Positions 29,463-40,696 are shown, counted from the stretch's first letter. The stretch is 64,000 bases of DNA from an uncultured Gammaproteobacteria bacterium (GCA_913045175.1 CAJWQG010000013.1:1-64000); one strand, 5' to 3'. The notes: generated from the sequence alone by a model not told the origin. Program-made: numbers and translations.

Positions 29463-30749
29463 ATGGCGTTTGCCAGTAAACCACATAGAACCATTACACT
29501 GGTTCTGTTAACGATGCTGTTTAGTGCTTTGGCCCAGGGGGCTGACTCACTCGGTATCACCGAAGCTGTTGATACGGCTATTTCGAGCAATCCGGGGCTC
29601 GCTCAGCTCAGAGAGAAACATGCCGCGTTCCGGGAGGTCCCGTCGCAGGTCGGTACGTTACCCGACCCGATGGTCAGTCTGAATGCAATGAACTTTCCGG
29701 TCTCCGGTTTTCATCGCCGGCAGGAGCCGATGACTCAGGTGCAACTGGGAGTCATGCAGGCTTTCCCGTTTCCGGGAAAGTTATCTCTCCGGAAAGAAGC
29801 AGCTGAGTTTGATGCCATTGCCGTAGGGCACAGCGTTGATGACTTGAGGGTGCAACTTGTTGCTGACGTCAGAATGACCTGGTGGCAGATCTACTATCTG
29901 GATAGAGCGCTGGAAACGGTGAAGAGCAATCAGCAGCTGTTTCGGGAATTTATTGACATCACGCGAAAGAAGTACGAAGTCGGTATCGGTTTACAGCAGG
30001 ATGTATTGCTGGCCCAGCTCGAACTATCGCGACTGTTCGATCAGCAGGTTCAGATTGAGGCCATGCGTACGCAGCAGGCGATTGCACTTAATGTGCTGAT
30101 GGACAGACCAGAATCGGTAGAGGTGACGCTGTCGCCATTAGCGGGCCAGCAACTGAATGAGCTGCAGAATAAGAAGGTCTACTTCCAACTGGCAGAATCA
30201 CGACCGCTGCTCATGAGGCAGAAGGCCCAGGCAGATGCAGCTAAGGCCAGGTTGGCGAGCGCGGAGAAAGATCACCTGCCGGATTTCAACGTTGGCGTGA
30301 GCTACGGCGACCGTCGTGGAGATAATCCGAACGGCAGTTCTCGAGATGATTTCTTTTCTGTCATGGTTGGCGTGAAGATTCCGCTTTACGCCAGCAGAAA
30401 GCAGGACAAGGCGCTCAGTCAACGCACGCACGAATCGCAAAGTGCGATGTACGCAACGACTGATACGCGCGGCCGGATCTACGGTGCCATCACCAAATTC
30501 ATGACAGCCTATGGGCAGGCGTCGGATCGATTCGATCTCTTTAAGACGTCGATTATTCCTCAGGCGACCCAGACCGTTGAATCGATGATTGGGGGCTATC
30601 AGGTAAATCAGGTCGACTTTCTTAATCTGGTCAGAGCGCAGATCACACTTTTGAATTACGAATTGCAGTATTGGCGCGCCTACAGCGATGCCAAGCGATC
30701 CCTGGCGGCTCTCGAAGGCGCCGTGGGGGGAGGAGATGTTTATGAATAA
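29463..30749 (+). CDS. TolC-family outer membrane efflux protein (CusC/CzcC-like)
   Basis: Outer-membrane channel of a tripartite heavy-metal efflux system. ATG 29463 with TTGGAGGTG upstream gives 428 aa including a signal peptide (FSALAQGA). The product shows the OEP duplicated helical pattern, with VQLGVMQAFPFPGKLSLR and QVNQVDFLNLVRAQITLLNYEL typical of CusC-like proteins in metal-efflux operons. The stop overlaps the start of the next gene. Confidence 0.88.
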   Translation: MAFASKPHRTITLVLLTMLFSALAQGADSLGITEAVDTAISSNPGLAQLREKHAAFREVPSQVGTLPDPMVSLNAMNFPVSGFHRRQEPMTQVQLGVMQAFPFPGKLSLRKEAAEFDAIAVGHSVDDLRVQLVADVRMTWWQIYYLDRALETVKSNQQLFREFIDITRKKYEVGIGLQQDVLLAQLELSRLFDQQVQIEAMRTQQAIALNVLMDRPESVEVTLSPLAGQQLNELQNKKVYFQLAESRPLLMRQKAQADAAKARLASAEKDHLPDFNVGVSYGDRRGDNPNGSSRDDFFSVMVGVKIPLYASRKQDKALSQRTHESQSAMYATTDTRGRIYGAITKFMTAYGQASDRFDLFKTSIIPQATQTVESMIGGYQVNQVDFLNLVRAQITLLNYELQYWRAYSDAKRSLAALEGAVGGGDVYE

Positions 30750-32160
30750 GAGCACACTAATCGTAGCCGGGATAACGCTGCTACTGGGAATTGGACTGGG
30801 CTACTGGTTATCGCTAGGGCCGGAAGAAAAAGCAGGTGAAGAACCCGAAAGGAAGCCCCTCTATTATCGGAACCCAATGGACCCGACCATCACGTCCCAG
30901 ACACCGGCACAGGATTCCATGGGGATGGACTACATTCCGGTCTATGAGGAAAGCAAGGAAGAGGAACGGGAGGTACTTTTTTATCGAAACCCAATGAATC
31001 CCGATATTACTTCGCCCACGCCAGCGAAGGACTGGATGGGCATGGATTATATTCCGGTCTATGCGGATGCTTCGGTCGAGGCCTCGGGTACGGTAAATAT
31101 CGACCCGGTTGTTGTACAGAACATCGGTGTCAGAACTAAGCCTGTTGTTCGCAAAGATATCAGTCGGACCATTCGCGCTGTTGGTCGTGTCGATGTGAAT
31201 GAAGAGAAGATCACTCGATTACATCCGAAAGTAGAAGGATGGGTCGAGGAGATATTCATTGAAACTACCGGTGAGCTCGTCGAGGTTGATGACATGCTGA
31301 TGGGTTTCTATTCCCCCAAACTGGTGGCCAGCCAGCAGGAGTATGTTCTGGCGTTGGCAGGGCGCGGCTCTCTGGGTAGCAGTTCCATAGAAGAGGTTAA
31401 ACGGGGCGCCGACCAGTTGCTGCAAAGCTCGCTTGAGCGGCTGCGGTTTTTTGATGTCCCGGAGCATCAGCTTCGCGAGCTCGAGGAGACCCGTAAGGTT
31501 AAGCGCAGCCTGCATATTCATTCTCCTGTAGCTGGGACTATCATCAATGTCGGTGTCAGGCAGGGGCAATACATTACGCCGCAAACCGAGATCTACCAGA
31601 TCACAGATTTAAGTGAGGTCTGGGTATATATCGACGTGTACGACTATGACTTGCCCTGGGTCAGGATGGGTGACAAGGTTGAGTTGACCCTTGCCAGCCT
31701 GCCAGGCGAAGTCTTTACCGGCGTGCTGTCCTACATCTTTCCCTATGCGGAAGCGAATACACGGACGACGAAACTCAGAGTCGGTTTTGATAATCCGGAG
31801 TACCGGCTGCGCCCAGAGATGTTTGCCGATGCACTCATTCACGCCGACCCATTGGAGGATGTGCTCGTTATCCCTTCTGAAGCAGTCGTCAGGTCAGGTG
31901 AGGGTACTCAGGTGTTTGTCATGCGGGGAGAGGGTAAGTTTGAACCGCGGGATGTGTCATTGGGTATTGCTTCAGGGAATGAAACGGTCGTTCTTAGGGG
32001 CGTGTCGGAAGGGGAGCAGGTGGTTGCCTCTGCACAGTTCCTGATTGATTCCGAGTCAAAGTTAAAAGAGGCCACCGCCAAGATGCTTGAGGTAATGCGC
32101 GGTGAATCGGCGCCCTCCAAGGAAGCCGAGATGCCGATGGAGCACCATCATCATGATTAG
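30742..32160 (+). CDS. CusB-like periplasmic adaptor with two heavy-metal-binding domains
   Basis: Membrane-fusion protein of an HME-type RND efflux pump. I chose ATG 30742 because GGAGGAG lies 6 nt before it; an ATG at 30736 is too near that site. The 472-aa product has an N-terminal membrane anchor (residues about 5-24), then two copies of the YxNPM..P..MGMDYIPVY heavy-metal-binding domain (about 40-70 and 79-108), then the HlyD-type lipoyl/beta-barrel core. The C-terminus is His-rich (MEHHHHD). Most relatives carry only one such N-terminal domain. Confidence 0.9.
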   Translation: MNKSTLIVAGITLLLGIGLGYWLSLGPEEKAGEEPERKPLYYRNPMDPTITSQTPAQDSMGMDYIPVYEESKEEEREVLFYRNPMNPDITSPTPAKDWMGMDYIPVYADASVEASGTVNIDPVVVQNIGVRTKPVVRKDISRTIRAVGRVDVNEEKITRLHPKVEGWVEEIFIETTGELVEVDDMLMGFYSPKLVASQQEYVLALAGRGSLGSSSIEEVKRGADQLLQSSLERLRFFDVPEHQLRELEETRKVKRSLHIHSPVAGTIINVGVRQGQYITPQTEIYQITDLSEVWVYIDVYDYDLPWVRMGDKVELTLASLPGEVFTGVLSYIFPYAEANTRTTKLRVGFDNPEYRLRPEMFADALIHADPLEDVLVIPSEAVVRSGEGTQVFVMRGEGKFEPRDVSLGIASGNETVVLRGVSEGEQVVASAQFLIDSESKLKEATAKMLEVMRGESAPSKEAEMPMEHHHHD

Positions 32161-35100
32161 TGCGCTCATTAACTACTCCCTTCGAGATCGTGCCATGGTG
32201 GTGCTTGTCGCGTCATTGATCGCCGTGATGGGGTACCTGGCGTACCGCACGACGCCACTGGACGCCATCCCGGATCTGTCAGACGTACAGGTCATTGTTT
32301 TTACCGAGTACCCGGGGCAGTCGCCCCAGGTTGTTGAAGACCAGGTCACCTATCCTTTGACCACTGCAATGCTGGCGGTCCCGAAAACGACGGTGGTTCG
32401 CGGCTATTCATTTTTTGGCTTCTCGTTCATCTACATCATCTTTGAAGACGATACCGAGATGTACTGGGCGCGTTCACGGGTTCTTGAAGCACTGAATTAT
32501 GTGAGTAATCGGCTGCCGAGTGGGGTTACGTCGACTCTGGGTCCGGATGCAACAGGGGTAGGCTGGATATATGAATACGCGCTGGTTGATAGAAGCGGTA
32601 GGCACGACCTTGCCGATCTGCGATCTATTCAGGACTGGTATCTGCGATACCCGCTGCAGACCGTCGATGGTGTGGCTGAAGTTGCTTCGGTAGGCGGCTT
32701 TGTAAAGCAGTACCAGATTGAAGTTGATCCCAATGTGCTCTACCGGTTTGGTATTTCCCTCGAAAAAATAAAGACGGCCCTGAGGATGTCGAACAACGAT
32801 GTCGGCGGCAAGCTGGTTGAGCTCGGTGAGACGGAATATATAGTGCGCGGGCTTGGTTACATTGAGTCTGTTGAAGATATTGAGAGCATCCCGGTTGGCG
32901 TTGGCAAGAACGGCACCCCAATACGCCTGAAAGACGTTGCGACGGTGCAGCTGGGACCTGAGCTTCGACGTGGTCTCGTCGACCTCAACGGTGAAGGTGA
33001 AGTTGCCGGCGGCGTGGTCATCATGCGATTCGGTGAGAATGCGCTGGAGACAATTAAGGCCGTAAGAACGAAGCTTGAGGATCTCAAGAAAGGACTTCCC
33101 GAAGGCGTTGAAATTGTTCCCGTCTATGACCGTGGCGATCTGATTGAACGCGCGGTCGCCAGTCTAACCTCGTCGCTGCTGCAGGAGCTGGTGGTTGTCA
33201 GCATTTTGGTCATTGTCTTCCTGCTACACGCTAGGTCGGCGTTTGTCGCCATCATTACTGTACCCCTCGGTATATTGATCGCTTTAATCATCATGAGGTT
33301 TCAGGGCCTTAACGCGAACATCATGTCGCTGGGTGGTATCGCTATTACTATCGGCGCTATGGTGGATGGCGCGATCGTGATGGTGGAGAACGCACACCGT
33401 CGTCTGGCCCTGGCGGTGGAGAGTAAAGGAGGGCAGCTAACCTCCAGCGAGCATTGGGACACCATCGGTAAATCTTGTCGTGAGGTCGGTCCGGCGCTGT
33501 TCTTTTCGTTACTCGTGATCGCGGTATCTTTCATACCCATATTTACCATGCAGGCTCAGGAGGGAAGACTCTTCAGTCCGCTCGCCTTTACCGCGACGTA
33601 TTCCATGGTTGCGGCGGCCATTCTGGCGGTAACCCTGGTGCCCGTCATGATGGGATATCTGTTGCGCGGCCGGATAATGGCAGAAGCAAGCAATCCACTA
33701 AACCGTGTGCTGCACGCGTTACACACCCCGGCACTAAAGCTGGCAGTGAGATTCAGGGGTCTGACCCTGGTGTTGGCGGCGCTTCTGCTGCTCGCGACCT
33801 ATTATCCTTTGTCGAGGCTGGGGAGTGAGTTCATGCCGCCGCTCGATGAAGGCGACATCCTGTATATGCCGACCACGTTCCCGGGCATTTCGATTACCAA
33901 GGCCAAGGAGCTACTGCAGCAAACCGACAAGATCCTGGCGACTTTTCCTGAAGTCCATCACGTATTCGGCAAGGTTGGCCGCGCGGAAACGGCGACCGAT
34001 CCTGCGCCGCTGGCGATGATAGAGACGACCGTACGCCTCAAGAGTCGGGAAGAGTGGCCTGACCCGACCATGACGACCAAAGATCTCATGAACAAGATGG
34101 ATCAGGCGATAAGAATACCGGGGCTCGCCAATACCTGGACTATGCCGATTAAAGCCCGCATCGATATGTTGTCGACCGGGATCAAGACGCCCGTTGGTAT
34201 TAAAGTCTCCGGGCCTGACCTTAATGTGTTGCAACAGATCTCGGGTGACATCGAACAGGCAATGAAGACACACCCGGATACGCTGTCTGCCTTTGGCGAT
34301 CGCGGGGTGGGAGGTTACTACCTTGATATTAAGATCGACCGGGAACAGGCGGGTCGCTACGGATTGACGGTGGGCGCGATTCAGAATGTCGTGCAGAGTG
34401 CGATCGGTGGTATGAATATTACCGAGACTGTTGAAGGCCTGGAGAGGTATCCGGTCAGCATTCGCTATCCGCGAGCACTGCGAAGCGATCCTGAGGCATT
34501 GCGACGTGTGTTGATTCCGACGCCGGCCGGTAATCAGATCCCATTAGGGCTGGTGGCAGAACTGGAGTTCAACCGCGGCCCGCCCGTGATTAAAAGCGAG
34601 GACGCGAGGACTAATGCCTGGGTCTATATCGACATTGCCACCTCGGATATCGGTGGCTATGTCGCGGAAGCCAAACGGTTAATCGATGCGGAAGTTGAAA
34701 TACCGCCTGGATATACGATTGCCTGGTCCGGGCAGTTTGAGTATATGGAAAGAGCAGTGGCACGATTGAGTATCGTCACGCCGCTCACCCTGTTGCTTAT
34801 CTTCTTGCTGCTATACCTTAACTTCAGAAATATTGTTGAGCCGGTGGTTGTCATGATATCGATTCCCTTCGGGTTGATTGGCGGCATCTGGCTCATCTAT
34901 GCCAACGACTACAATATCTCCGTTGCAGTTGCGGTTGGCTTTATCGCGTTGGCGGGAATGGCAGCGGAAATCGGCGTGCTTGTGCTGAGCTTCATCAATC
35001 AGGAACTGGATGCGAGACGCTCTGGCAATCCATTGAGTACAGAAGCGATAAAAGAGATTGTTGTTACCGGGACATCTCGTCGCGTGAGGCCGGTTGTGAT

Positions 35101-35314
35101 GACTGCTGTGTCGACCATGGCGGGGCTGGTGCCGATTATGATGAGTACCGGTACCGGTTCCGATGTCACCCATCGGATAGCGGCGCCCATGTTAGGCGGC
35201 ATGCTGAGTGTGATGTTGCTGAATCTGGTTGTGCTGCCGGTGATCTATAGCTATGTGTTGCAGCTAAGAGAAAGGAACGTGTCCTCACGCGTGTCACTGA
35301 GGAAAGTTCTGTAG
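32153..35314 (+). CDS. CusA-like heavy-metal RND efflux pump (HME family)
   Basis: Inner-membrane pump of the tripartite system. ATG 32153 overlaps the adaptor stop and gives 1053 aa. Twelve TM helices in two sets of six are visible, with the HME signature GGIAITIGAMVDGAIVMVEN in TM4. In the periplasmic cleft, Met residues in PLAMIETT and RIDMLSTGIKTP match two methionines of the CusA copper/silver cluster; I could not place the third with confidence. The gene order suggests Cu(I)/Ag(I) export, but zinc or cobalt cannot be excluded. Confidence 0.92.
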   Translation: MISALINYSLRDRAMVVLVASLIAVMGYLAYRTTPLDAIPDLSDVQVIVFTEYPGQSPQVVEDQVTYPLTTAMLAVPKTTVVRGYSFFGFSFIYIIFEDDTEMYWARSRVLEALNYVSNRLPSGVTSTLGPDATGVGWIYEYALVDRSGRHDLADLRSIQDWYLRYPLQTVDGVAEVASVGGFVKQYQIEVDPNVLYRFGISLEKIKTALRMSNNDVGGKLVELGETEYIVRGLGYIESVEDIESIPVGVGKNGTPIRLKDVATVQLGPELRRGLVDLNGEGEVAGGVVIMRFGENALETIKAVRTKLEDLKKGLPEGVEIVPVYDRGDLIERAVASLTSSLLQELVVVSILVIVFLLHARSAFVAIITVPLGILIALIIMRFQGLNANIMSLGGIAITIGAMVDGAIVMVENAHRRLALAVESKGGQLTSSEHWDTIGKSCREVGPALFFSLLVIAVSFIPIFTMQAQEGRLFSPLAFTATYSMVAAAILAVTLVPVMMGYLLRGRIMAEASNPLNRVLHALHTPALKLAVRFRGLTLVLAALLLLATYYPLSRLGSEFMPPLDEGDILYMPTTFPGISITKAKELLQQTDKILATFPEVHHVFGKVGRAETATDPAPLAMIETTVRLKSREEWPDPTMTTKDLMNKMDQAIRIPGLANTWTMPIKARIDMLSTGIKTPVGIKVSGPDLNVLQQISGDIEQAMKTHPDTLSAFGDRGVGGYYLDIKIDREQAGRYGLTVGAIQNVVQSAIGGMNITETVEGLERYPVSIRYPRALRSDPEALRRVLIPTPAGNQIPLGLVAELEFNRGPPVIKSEDARTNAWVYIDIATSDIGGYVAEAKRLIDAEVEIPPGYTIAWSGQFEYMERAVARLSIVTPLTLLLIFLLLYLNFRNIVEPVVVMISIPFGLIGGIWLIYANDYNISVAVAVGFIALAGMAAEIGVLVLSFINQELDARRSGNPLSTEAIKEIVVTGTSRRVRPVVMTAVSTMAGLVPIMMSTGTGSDVTHRIAAPMLGGMLSVMLLNLVVLPVIYSYVLQLRERNVSSRVSLRKVL

Positions 35315-35338
35315 AATAGGGGTTGAAGGAGAAGCGCC

Positions 35339-35962
35339 ATGGTTTGCCACGATGATTGTTGCGGTAGTGATTTTGACATGCGTCAGAAGGATACGCTGGT
35401 CAAAGTCCTTGTTATCAATGCAGTCATGTTCGTGGTTATTATGGCTGCTGCCCTCTACGCCAGTTCAACGGCATTACTGTCAGATAGTCTGGATAACCTC
35501 GGTGACGCGCTGACCTACGGTTTGAGTTTGTACGCGGTATTCCATGGTGCGGGCACTAAAGCAAAAGTCGCGCTGTTTAAAGGCGGGCTGATCTTTCTGG
35601 CGGCGTGCCTTGTTGCCATGCAGGTTGCTTACCGACTGGCTAATCCCGTGCTGCCCTCCTACGACGTAATGAGTGTCGCCAGTATCGCGGCTTTATGTGC
35701 CAACGGGCTCTGTCTCTATCTGCTGTGGCAACACAGGCACGAAGACATAAACATGAGTTCAGTATTCGAATGCTCTCGGAATGACATCGCTGTAAACCTG
35801 TCCGTTATTATCGCAGCGGGAGGTGTGTGGTTCTTCAACGCTGCATGGCCCGACCTAGTTGTTGCCTCCTTGCTGGTGATTCTGCTCCTTAACTCCTCTG
35901 CACGAGTCATTAAAGGCGCCTGGAGCGAGATCACACTGCAGCGTGTTGACGCGAGCGCTTAG
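35339..35962 (+). CDS. Short CDF-type cation transporter lacking the cytoplasmic domain
   Basis: The 207-aa product has about six TM helices in CDF order and nothing after TM6, so the cytoplasmic metal-sensing domain found in full CDF carriers is missing. The N-terminus has a metal-ligand cluster (MVCHDDCCGSDFD). The TM2 site reads DSLDNLGDA, an acidic DxxxD in place of the HxxxD of zinc carriers; the TM5 site reads ECSRNDIAVN. It lies 24 nt after the RND gene with GAAGGAGAAG before ATG, so it belongs to the operon. Confidence 0.8.
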   Translation: MVCHDDCCGSDFDMRQKDTLVKVLVINAVMFVVIMAAALYASSTALLSDSLDNLGDALTYGLSLYAVFHGAGTKAKVALFKGGLIFLAACLVAMQVAYRLANPVLPSYDVMSVASIAALCANGLCLYLLWQHRHEDINMSSVFECSRNDIAVNLSVIIAAGGVWFFNAAWPDLVVASLLVILLLNSSARVIKGAWSEITLQRVDASA

Positions 35963-35970
35963 GGACCTTC

Positions 35971-36429
35971 GTGAGTGTCTCGGACGACCCGGCGCTGTAT
36001 ATGCGAGAGGCCTATGCGCTGGCATTGAAGGCTCGCGAGTTAGACGAGGTACCCGTAGGGGCGGTAATTGTTAGGGATGACAAGATCATTGGTCGGGGCT
36101 TTAACAAAACACTCACCAGTGGTGACCCCACTGCTCATGCGGAGGTGGTTGCCCTGCGTGATGCGGCGCAAAACGAAGGCAATCATCGTCTGCCCGATGC
36201 GGACATCTTCGTGACAATAGAACCGTGCACCATGTGTGCCGGTACGCTCGTACATGCTCGAATTCGCAAGTTATATTTCGCGACCCCTGAGCCCAGATCC
36301 GGCGCGGTGATCTCGACGGTCCAGGTGCTGGACAATCAATCGCTTAACCATCGTGTTCAATATGAGCAGGGACTTTGCGAAAGTGATTGCGCGCAGTTGA
36401 TCAGGGATTTTTTTGCGGCAAAAAGATAG
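35971..36429 (+). CDS. tadA: tRNA-specific adenosine deaminase TadA
   Basis: Deaminates A34 of tRNA-Arg(ACG) to inosine. The 152-aa product has the zinc deaminase motifs HAEVVALRDAA and PCTMCAGTLVHARI, which fit TadA. GTG 35971 is taken as start; ATG 36001 (MREAYALALKARELDE) is also possible and would give 142 aa. It lies 8 nt after the CDF gene but is a housekeeping gene. Confidence 0.94.
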   Translation: MSVSDDPALYMREAYALALKARELDEVPVGAVIVRDDKIIGRGFNKTLTSGDPTAHAEVVALRDAAQNEGNHRLPDADIFVTIEPCTMCAGTLVHARIRKLYFATPEPRSGAVISTVQVLDNQSLNHRVQYEQGLCESDCAQLIRDFFAAKR

Positions 36430-36480
36430 CGGACCTATACAAGACCTATATAATACCCATTTACGTGCACTGGATTTCTC

Positions 36481-39400
36481 ATGCTGACGCTGCAAGGCGC
36501 GCCCGCACTCTCGGATTTTCGGATAAAAAAGCTAATTGGGGACCTCGCTGTCTCTGAGATCGATGCAATACACTCCGCATTTGTTCACTTCGTCGATACC
36601 GATCGAGACCTCGACCCCGGCGAACTTAAGACCCTCCAGCAGATTCTGACATACGGTCCTGCCCTGGATGACACGGCAGAAGGTGAGGGATTGTTACGTC
36701 TTGTCGTACCCAGGCCAGGTACCATTTCTCCCTGGAGTTCCAAGGCGACCGATATCGCCCATATTTGCGGTTTGACTGCCGTTAAGCGAATTGAGCGGGG
36801 TATCGCTTTTCGTTTGCAGGTAAGCGGGACGTTAAGTGAAGAAGCGTTTCACGCGGTGGATCAGGTGCTGCATGATCGAATGACCGAGACGGTGCTACCG
36901 GATTTGGATGCAAACGTGTTATTCGAGACCGCTGATCCAAAGCCCCTTGGATATGTCTCGCTGCTGTCTGATGGCATGGCCGCGCTCGAGTCTGCGAACA
37001 AAGCCCTGGGTATGGCGCTGACCACAGATGAAATGCAGTATCTCGTAGACGCATTTACTCGCCTGGGTCGCGATCCGACGGATGTGGAGTTGATGATGTT
37101 TGCTCAAGCGAACTCGGAACACTGTCGGCACAAGACCTTTCGCGCCAGCTGGACCGTTGATGATGCGCCGCAACGGTATAGTTTGATGGACATGATTCGA
37201 AATACCTTCGAACAAACCAATGGCGAAGGTGTGTTGAGTGCGTATGAGGATAATGCCTCGGTCATTGCCGGGCCAACAGCCACCCGTTTTTATCCGGATC
37301 CGGAAACCCGGGAGTACGCCTACAGCGAAGAGACAGTTAATATTCTGATGAAGGTGGAGACCCACAATCATCCTACGGCCATCGCACCTTTCCCTGGTGC
37401 AGCGACAGGTTCCGGCGGAGAGATCAGAGACGAGGGTGCAGTTGGGCGTGGTTCTAAACCGAAAGTTGGTCTGACGGGTTATACCGTCTCCAACCTGAAA
37501 ATCCCGCACCAGTCTGAACCCTGGGAGAAAGATTACGGCAAGCCGAATAGGATTTCTTCTGCGCTCGACATCATGATCCATGCGCCGATCGGCGGTGCCG
37601 CGTTTAATAATGAATTTGGTCGCCCGAATATCTGTGGCTATTTCCGTACATTCGAACAGGAATTCGGCGGTGAGGTACGTGGTTATCATAAGCCCATCAT
37701 GATTGCCGGTGGTCTGGGCAATATTCGCAGCGAACACATTGATCAGCGACCCATCGAAACGGGCGCCTCGCTTGTGGTGCTGGGCGGTCCTGCAATGTTG
37801 ATTGGTCTTGGCGGGGGCGCAGCCTCGTCGATGGCTACCGGTGCGAGCGATGCGGATCTCGATTTTGCCAGCGTACAGCGAGGCAATCCGGAGATTGAGC
37901 ATCGCTGCCAGGAGGTCATCGATCAATGCTGGCAGTTGGGCGATGACAATCCGATACAGTTTATCCACGATGTTGGGGCTGGAGGACTGTCGAATGCGTT
38001 ACCGGAGCTGGTCAAAGACGGAGGCGTAGGTGGTCAGTTTGAATTGCGCAATGTGCCCAATGATGAACCCGGTATGTCGCCACTGGAAATATGGTGTAAC
38101 GAAGCTCAGGAACGCTATGTACTTGCGATTGCCGAAGAAGATGTAGCGAGGTTCTCCGCGATCTGCGAAAGAGAGCGATGTCCGTTTGCCATTGTAGGCA
38201 AAGCACAGCAGGCACATGATCTGCAGGTGGCTGACCAGCTATTTGAAGATAAACCGGTGGACCTGCCCATGGCAGTTTTGTTTGGCGAGGTTCCGGCATT
38301 GGCAAAGGATGTGTCGTCAGAGTCAGTGCCCGACGAGGAAGATTCGCAAACGTTGACGCTGGATCAGGCAGCACATCTGGTGATGGGCCATCCAACAGTC
38401 GCCAGCAAGAATTTTCTTATCACTATCGGTGATCGCACCGTTGGCGGCTTTGTTTCTCGGGATCAGATGATTGGACCCTGGCAGGTGCCGGTTTCCGATG
38501 TGGCGGTTTCTACTAGTAGCTATAGTGGAGTAAGCGGCGAGGCGATGGCCATGGGAGAACGCACGCCCCTTGCGCTGCTTGATGCGCCAGCCTCTGGCCG
38601 TATGGCAGTCGCCGAATCGATAACCAATATCGCTGCGGCGCGGATCGATGAGATCGGTAACATTAAGCTCTCTGCCAATTGGATGGCGGCAGTCGGACAT
38701 CCCAATGAAGATGCGAACCTTTACAAGACTGTTGCTGCCGTCGGCCTCGAGCTTTGCCCGACCCTGGGTGTCTGTATCCCTGTAGGCAAGGACTCCACCT
38801 CAATGCAAACGCGTTGGGAAGAGGGCGGTAATGAGAAGACTGTGACATCTCCGTTATCTCTGATCGTATCCGCGTTCTCACCGGTATGTGATGTTGGGGA
38901 TACTTTCACGCCGCAACTTGAGCGTCGCGGTGACAGTGTTTTGTTGTTGGTTGATCTGGCGTCTGGAAAACAGCGTTTGGGCGGGTCTGTGCTGATGCAG
39001 TGTCAGAATCATCTTGGCGGGGCAGTGCCGGACGTGGACGATGCGGACATGTTGCGGCGATTCGTTAATCTGCTACAGCAGGAATCGCTACGAAACAGAA
39101 TTCTGGCTTACCATGACCGGTCAGATGGTGGGCTGTTCGCTACACTGGCGGAAATGATGTTTGCATCCAGGGTCGGACTAAACGTAAACGTTCCCGATGG
39201 TCTGGAACCGGTAGATTTTCTGTTCAATGAAGAGCTTGGTGTCGTTATTCAGGTTTCAGCTGATGAGCTGGCGTATGTTGAAGCGGCTTTCGCCGCGGAA
39301 GATATTCCAATTCAGGTCGTTGCCACGGAAGCCGGCTCCGAAATGACTGTGACCCAGGCGGGCCAGGAACTACTATCAGTCGATCGTGCGACATTGCAGC

Positions 39401-40338
39401 AACGATGGAGCGAGACCAGCTATAACATCCAGTCCCTGAGAGACAATCCACAGTGCGCCAGCGAAGAGTTCCAGAAGGTCAGTGACGACGATGATCCCGG
39501 GTTGTCTGCAAATCTCGTCTATGACGTAGATGAGGATATTGCTGCCCCCATGATTGCCACGGGCGTCCGGCCGCGTATAGCAATCCTGAGAGAGCAGGGC
39601 GTTAACAGTCAGGTCGAGATGGCAGCCGCGTTTACGCGCGCGGGCTTCTCTGCGATCGATATCCATATGAGTGAACTTCTTTCCGGCAGCCAGGATCTTG
39701 AGGAATTCAAGGGGTTGGTTGCCTGCGGTGGCTTTTCCTATGGTGACGTTCTTGGTGCCGGCGAAGGCTGGGCGAAATCTATCCTGTTTAATGAGCGGGC
39801 CAGGGATGTATTTGCGTCGTTCTTTAATCGTGACGACACATTTGGTCTCGGTGTATGCAATGGTTGCCAGATGTTTGCAGCACTAAAAGAGTTGATACCG
39901 GGCGCGGCCGCATGGCCTGGTTTTGTGACCAACCGCTCTGAGCAGTTTGAAGCAAGATACTCGCTCGTGCAGGTGCTGGATAGTCCTTCAGTGTTGTTGC
40001 AGGGCATGGCTGGTTCGCACATGCCGATTGCCGTATCTCATGGTGAGGGCAGGGCTGATTTTTCGGACGCTCAGGCGCGCGCGTTGTTGGACAGTGGTCA
40101 GGTGTCGTTACAGTTCGTTGATCACTATCTAGATGTCACCGAAACCTATCCCATGAATCCGAATGGTTCGCCGCTGGGCGTCACTGGAGTAACGACACCC
40201 GATGGTCGTTTTACGGCGATGATGCCCCACCCGGAACGGGTGTATCGCACCTGTCAGAATTCGTGGCATCCGGTTGAGTGGAATGAAGATAGTCCATGGA
40301 TGCGCATTTTTCGTAACGCCCGCGTGTTTGTTAAATAA
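36481..40338 (+). CDS. purL: Phosphoribosylformylglycinamidine synthase PurL
   Basis: Fourth step of purine synthesis, FGAR to FGAM with glutamine. The 1285-aa single-chain form has an N-terminal PurS-like part, two AIRS-like halves ([37 protein letters not shown]; later [16 protein letters not shown]) and a C-terminal glutamine amidotransferase with the nucleophile in [10 protein letters not shown] and [14 protein letters not shown] at 36449-36454 could be its -10 box. Confidence 0.97.
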   Translation: MLTLQGAPALSDFRIKKLIGDLAVSEIDAIHSAFVHFVDTDRDLDPGELKTLQQILTYGPALDDTAEGEGLLRLVVPRPGTISPWSSKATDIAHICGLTAVKRIERGIAFRLQVSGTLSEEAFHAVDQVLHDRMTETVLPDLDANVLFETADPKPLGYVSLLSDGMAALESANKALGMALTTDEMQYLVDAFTRLGRDPTDVELMMFAQANSEHCRHKTFRASWTVDDAPQRYSLMDMIRNTFEQTNGEGVLSAYEDNASVIAGPTATRFYPDPETREYAYSEETVNILMKVETHNHPTAIAPFPGAATGSGGEIRDEGAVGRGSKPKVGLTGYTVSNLKIPHQSEPWEKDYGKPNRISSALDIMIHAPIGGAAFNNEFGRPNICGYFRTFEQEFGGEVRGYHKPIMIAGGLGNIRSEHIDQRPIETGASLVVLGGPAMLIGLGGGAASSMATGASDADLDFASVQRGNPEIEHRCQEVIDQCWQLGDDNPIQFIHDVGAGGLSNALPELVKDGGVGGQFELRNVPNDEPGMSPLEIWCNEAQERYVLAIAEEDVARFSAICERERCPFAIVGKAQQAHDLQVADQLFEDKPVDLPMAVLFGEVPALAKDVSSESVPDEEDSQTLTLDQAAHLVMGHPTVASKNFLITIGDRTVGGFVSRDQMIGPWQVPVSDVAVSTSSYSGVSGEAMAMGERTPLALLDAPASGRMAVAESITNIAAARIDEIGNIKLSANWMAAVGHPNEDANLYKTVAAVGLELCPTLGVCIPVGKDSTSMQTRWEEGGNEKTVTSPLSLIVSAFSPVCDVGDTFTPQLERRGDSVLLLVDLASGKQRLGGSVLMQCQNHLGGAVPDVDDADMLRRFVNLLQQESLRNRILAYHDRSDGGLFATLAEMMFASRVGLNVNVPDGLEPVDFLFNEELGVVIQVSADELAYVEAAFAAEDIPIQVVATEAGSEMTVTQAGQELLSVDRATLQQRWSETSYNIQSLRDNPQCASEEFQKVSDDDDPGLSANLVYDVDEDIAAPMIATGVRPRIAILREQGVNSQVEMAAAFTRAGFSAIDIHMSELLSGSQDLEEFKGLVACGGFSYGDVLGAGEGWAKSILFNERARDVFASFFNRDDTFGLGVCNGCQMFAALKELIPGAAAWPGFVTNRSEQFEARYSLVQVLDSPSVLLQGMAGSHMPIAVSHGEGRADFSDAQARALLDSGQVSLQFVDHYLDVTETYPMNPNGSPLGVTGVTTPDGRFTAMMPHPERVYRTCQNSWHPVEWNEDSPWMRIFRNARVFVK

Positions 40339-40368
40339 CCGGCTGGGCCTCGGAAAACTTTAGAGAAT

Positions 40369-40480
40369 GGGAAGGTGTCGGGTACATGTTTCTCCGTACC
40401 GCTACGAGCACGTCCATGTGCGCTACACTTCGGCATCCCTGCCGAAGAGTTACTCCGAAACATGCACCCGAGATCTTCCC
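40369..40480 (+). repeat. 112-bp palindromic element, copy A
   Basis: Two 24-bp arms (40369-40392 and 40457-40480, 21 of 24 paired) enclose a 64-bp core. The core holds the perfect hairpin CTTCGGCA-TCCC-TGCCGAAG (40428-40447). A tail resembling CAGTTCCATGTGACCGTT follows the right arm, as in copies B, C and D. It lies after the purL stop. Short open frames across it have no support as genes. Confidence 0.85.
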
Positions 40481-40696
40481 AAGCAGTTCCATTGGACTGT
40501 TTGGTCATGTGTGTATTTGGTGCGATTGGGCGATGCCTTCAGGTTACATTTCCTGGTAATTGAGGCGGTATTTTTTTTGTCAATGGTCCGCCAGTGGGAG
40601 AGAAGTAGCGTTCTGTGACATCTTCAGAAACCTGAGAGATTAGATCATCACGAGGTACAGATGCAGTGTGGTATCGAACGGTCACATGGAACTGAT

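Noticed and set aside
36919-37968. 349-aa open frame opposite purL
   Set aside because: Antisense to the conserved AIRS-like part of purL, with no domain or ribosome binding site.
40367-40618. Short plus-strand frames across palindromic copies A and D
   Set aside because: They follow the repeat sequence, differ in frame between copies and have no ribosome binding site.
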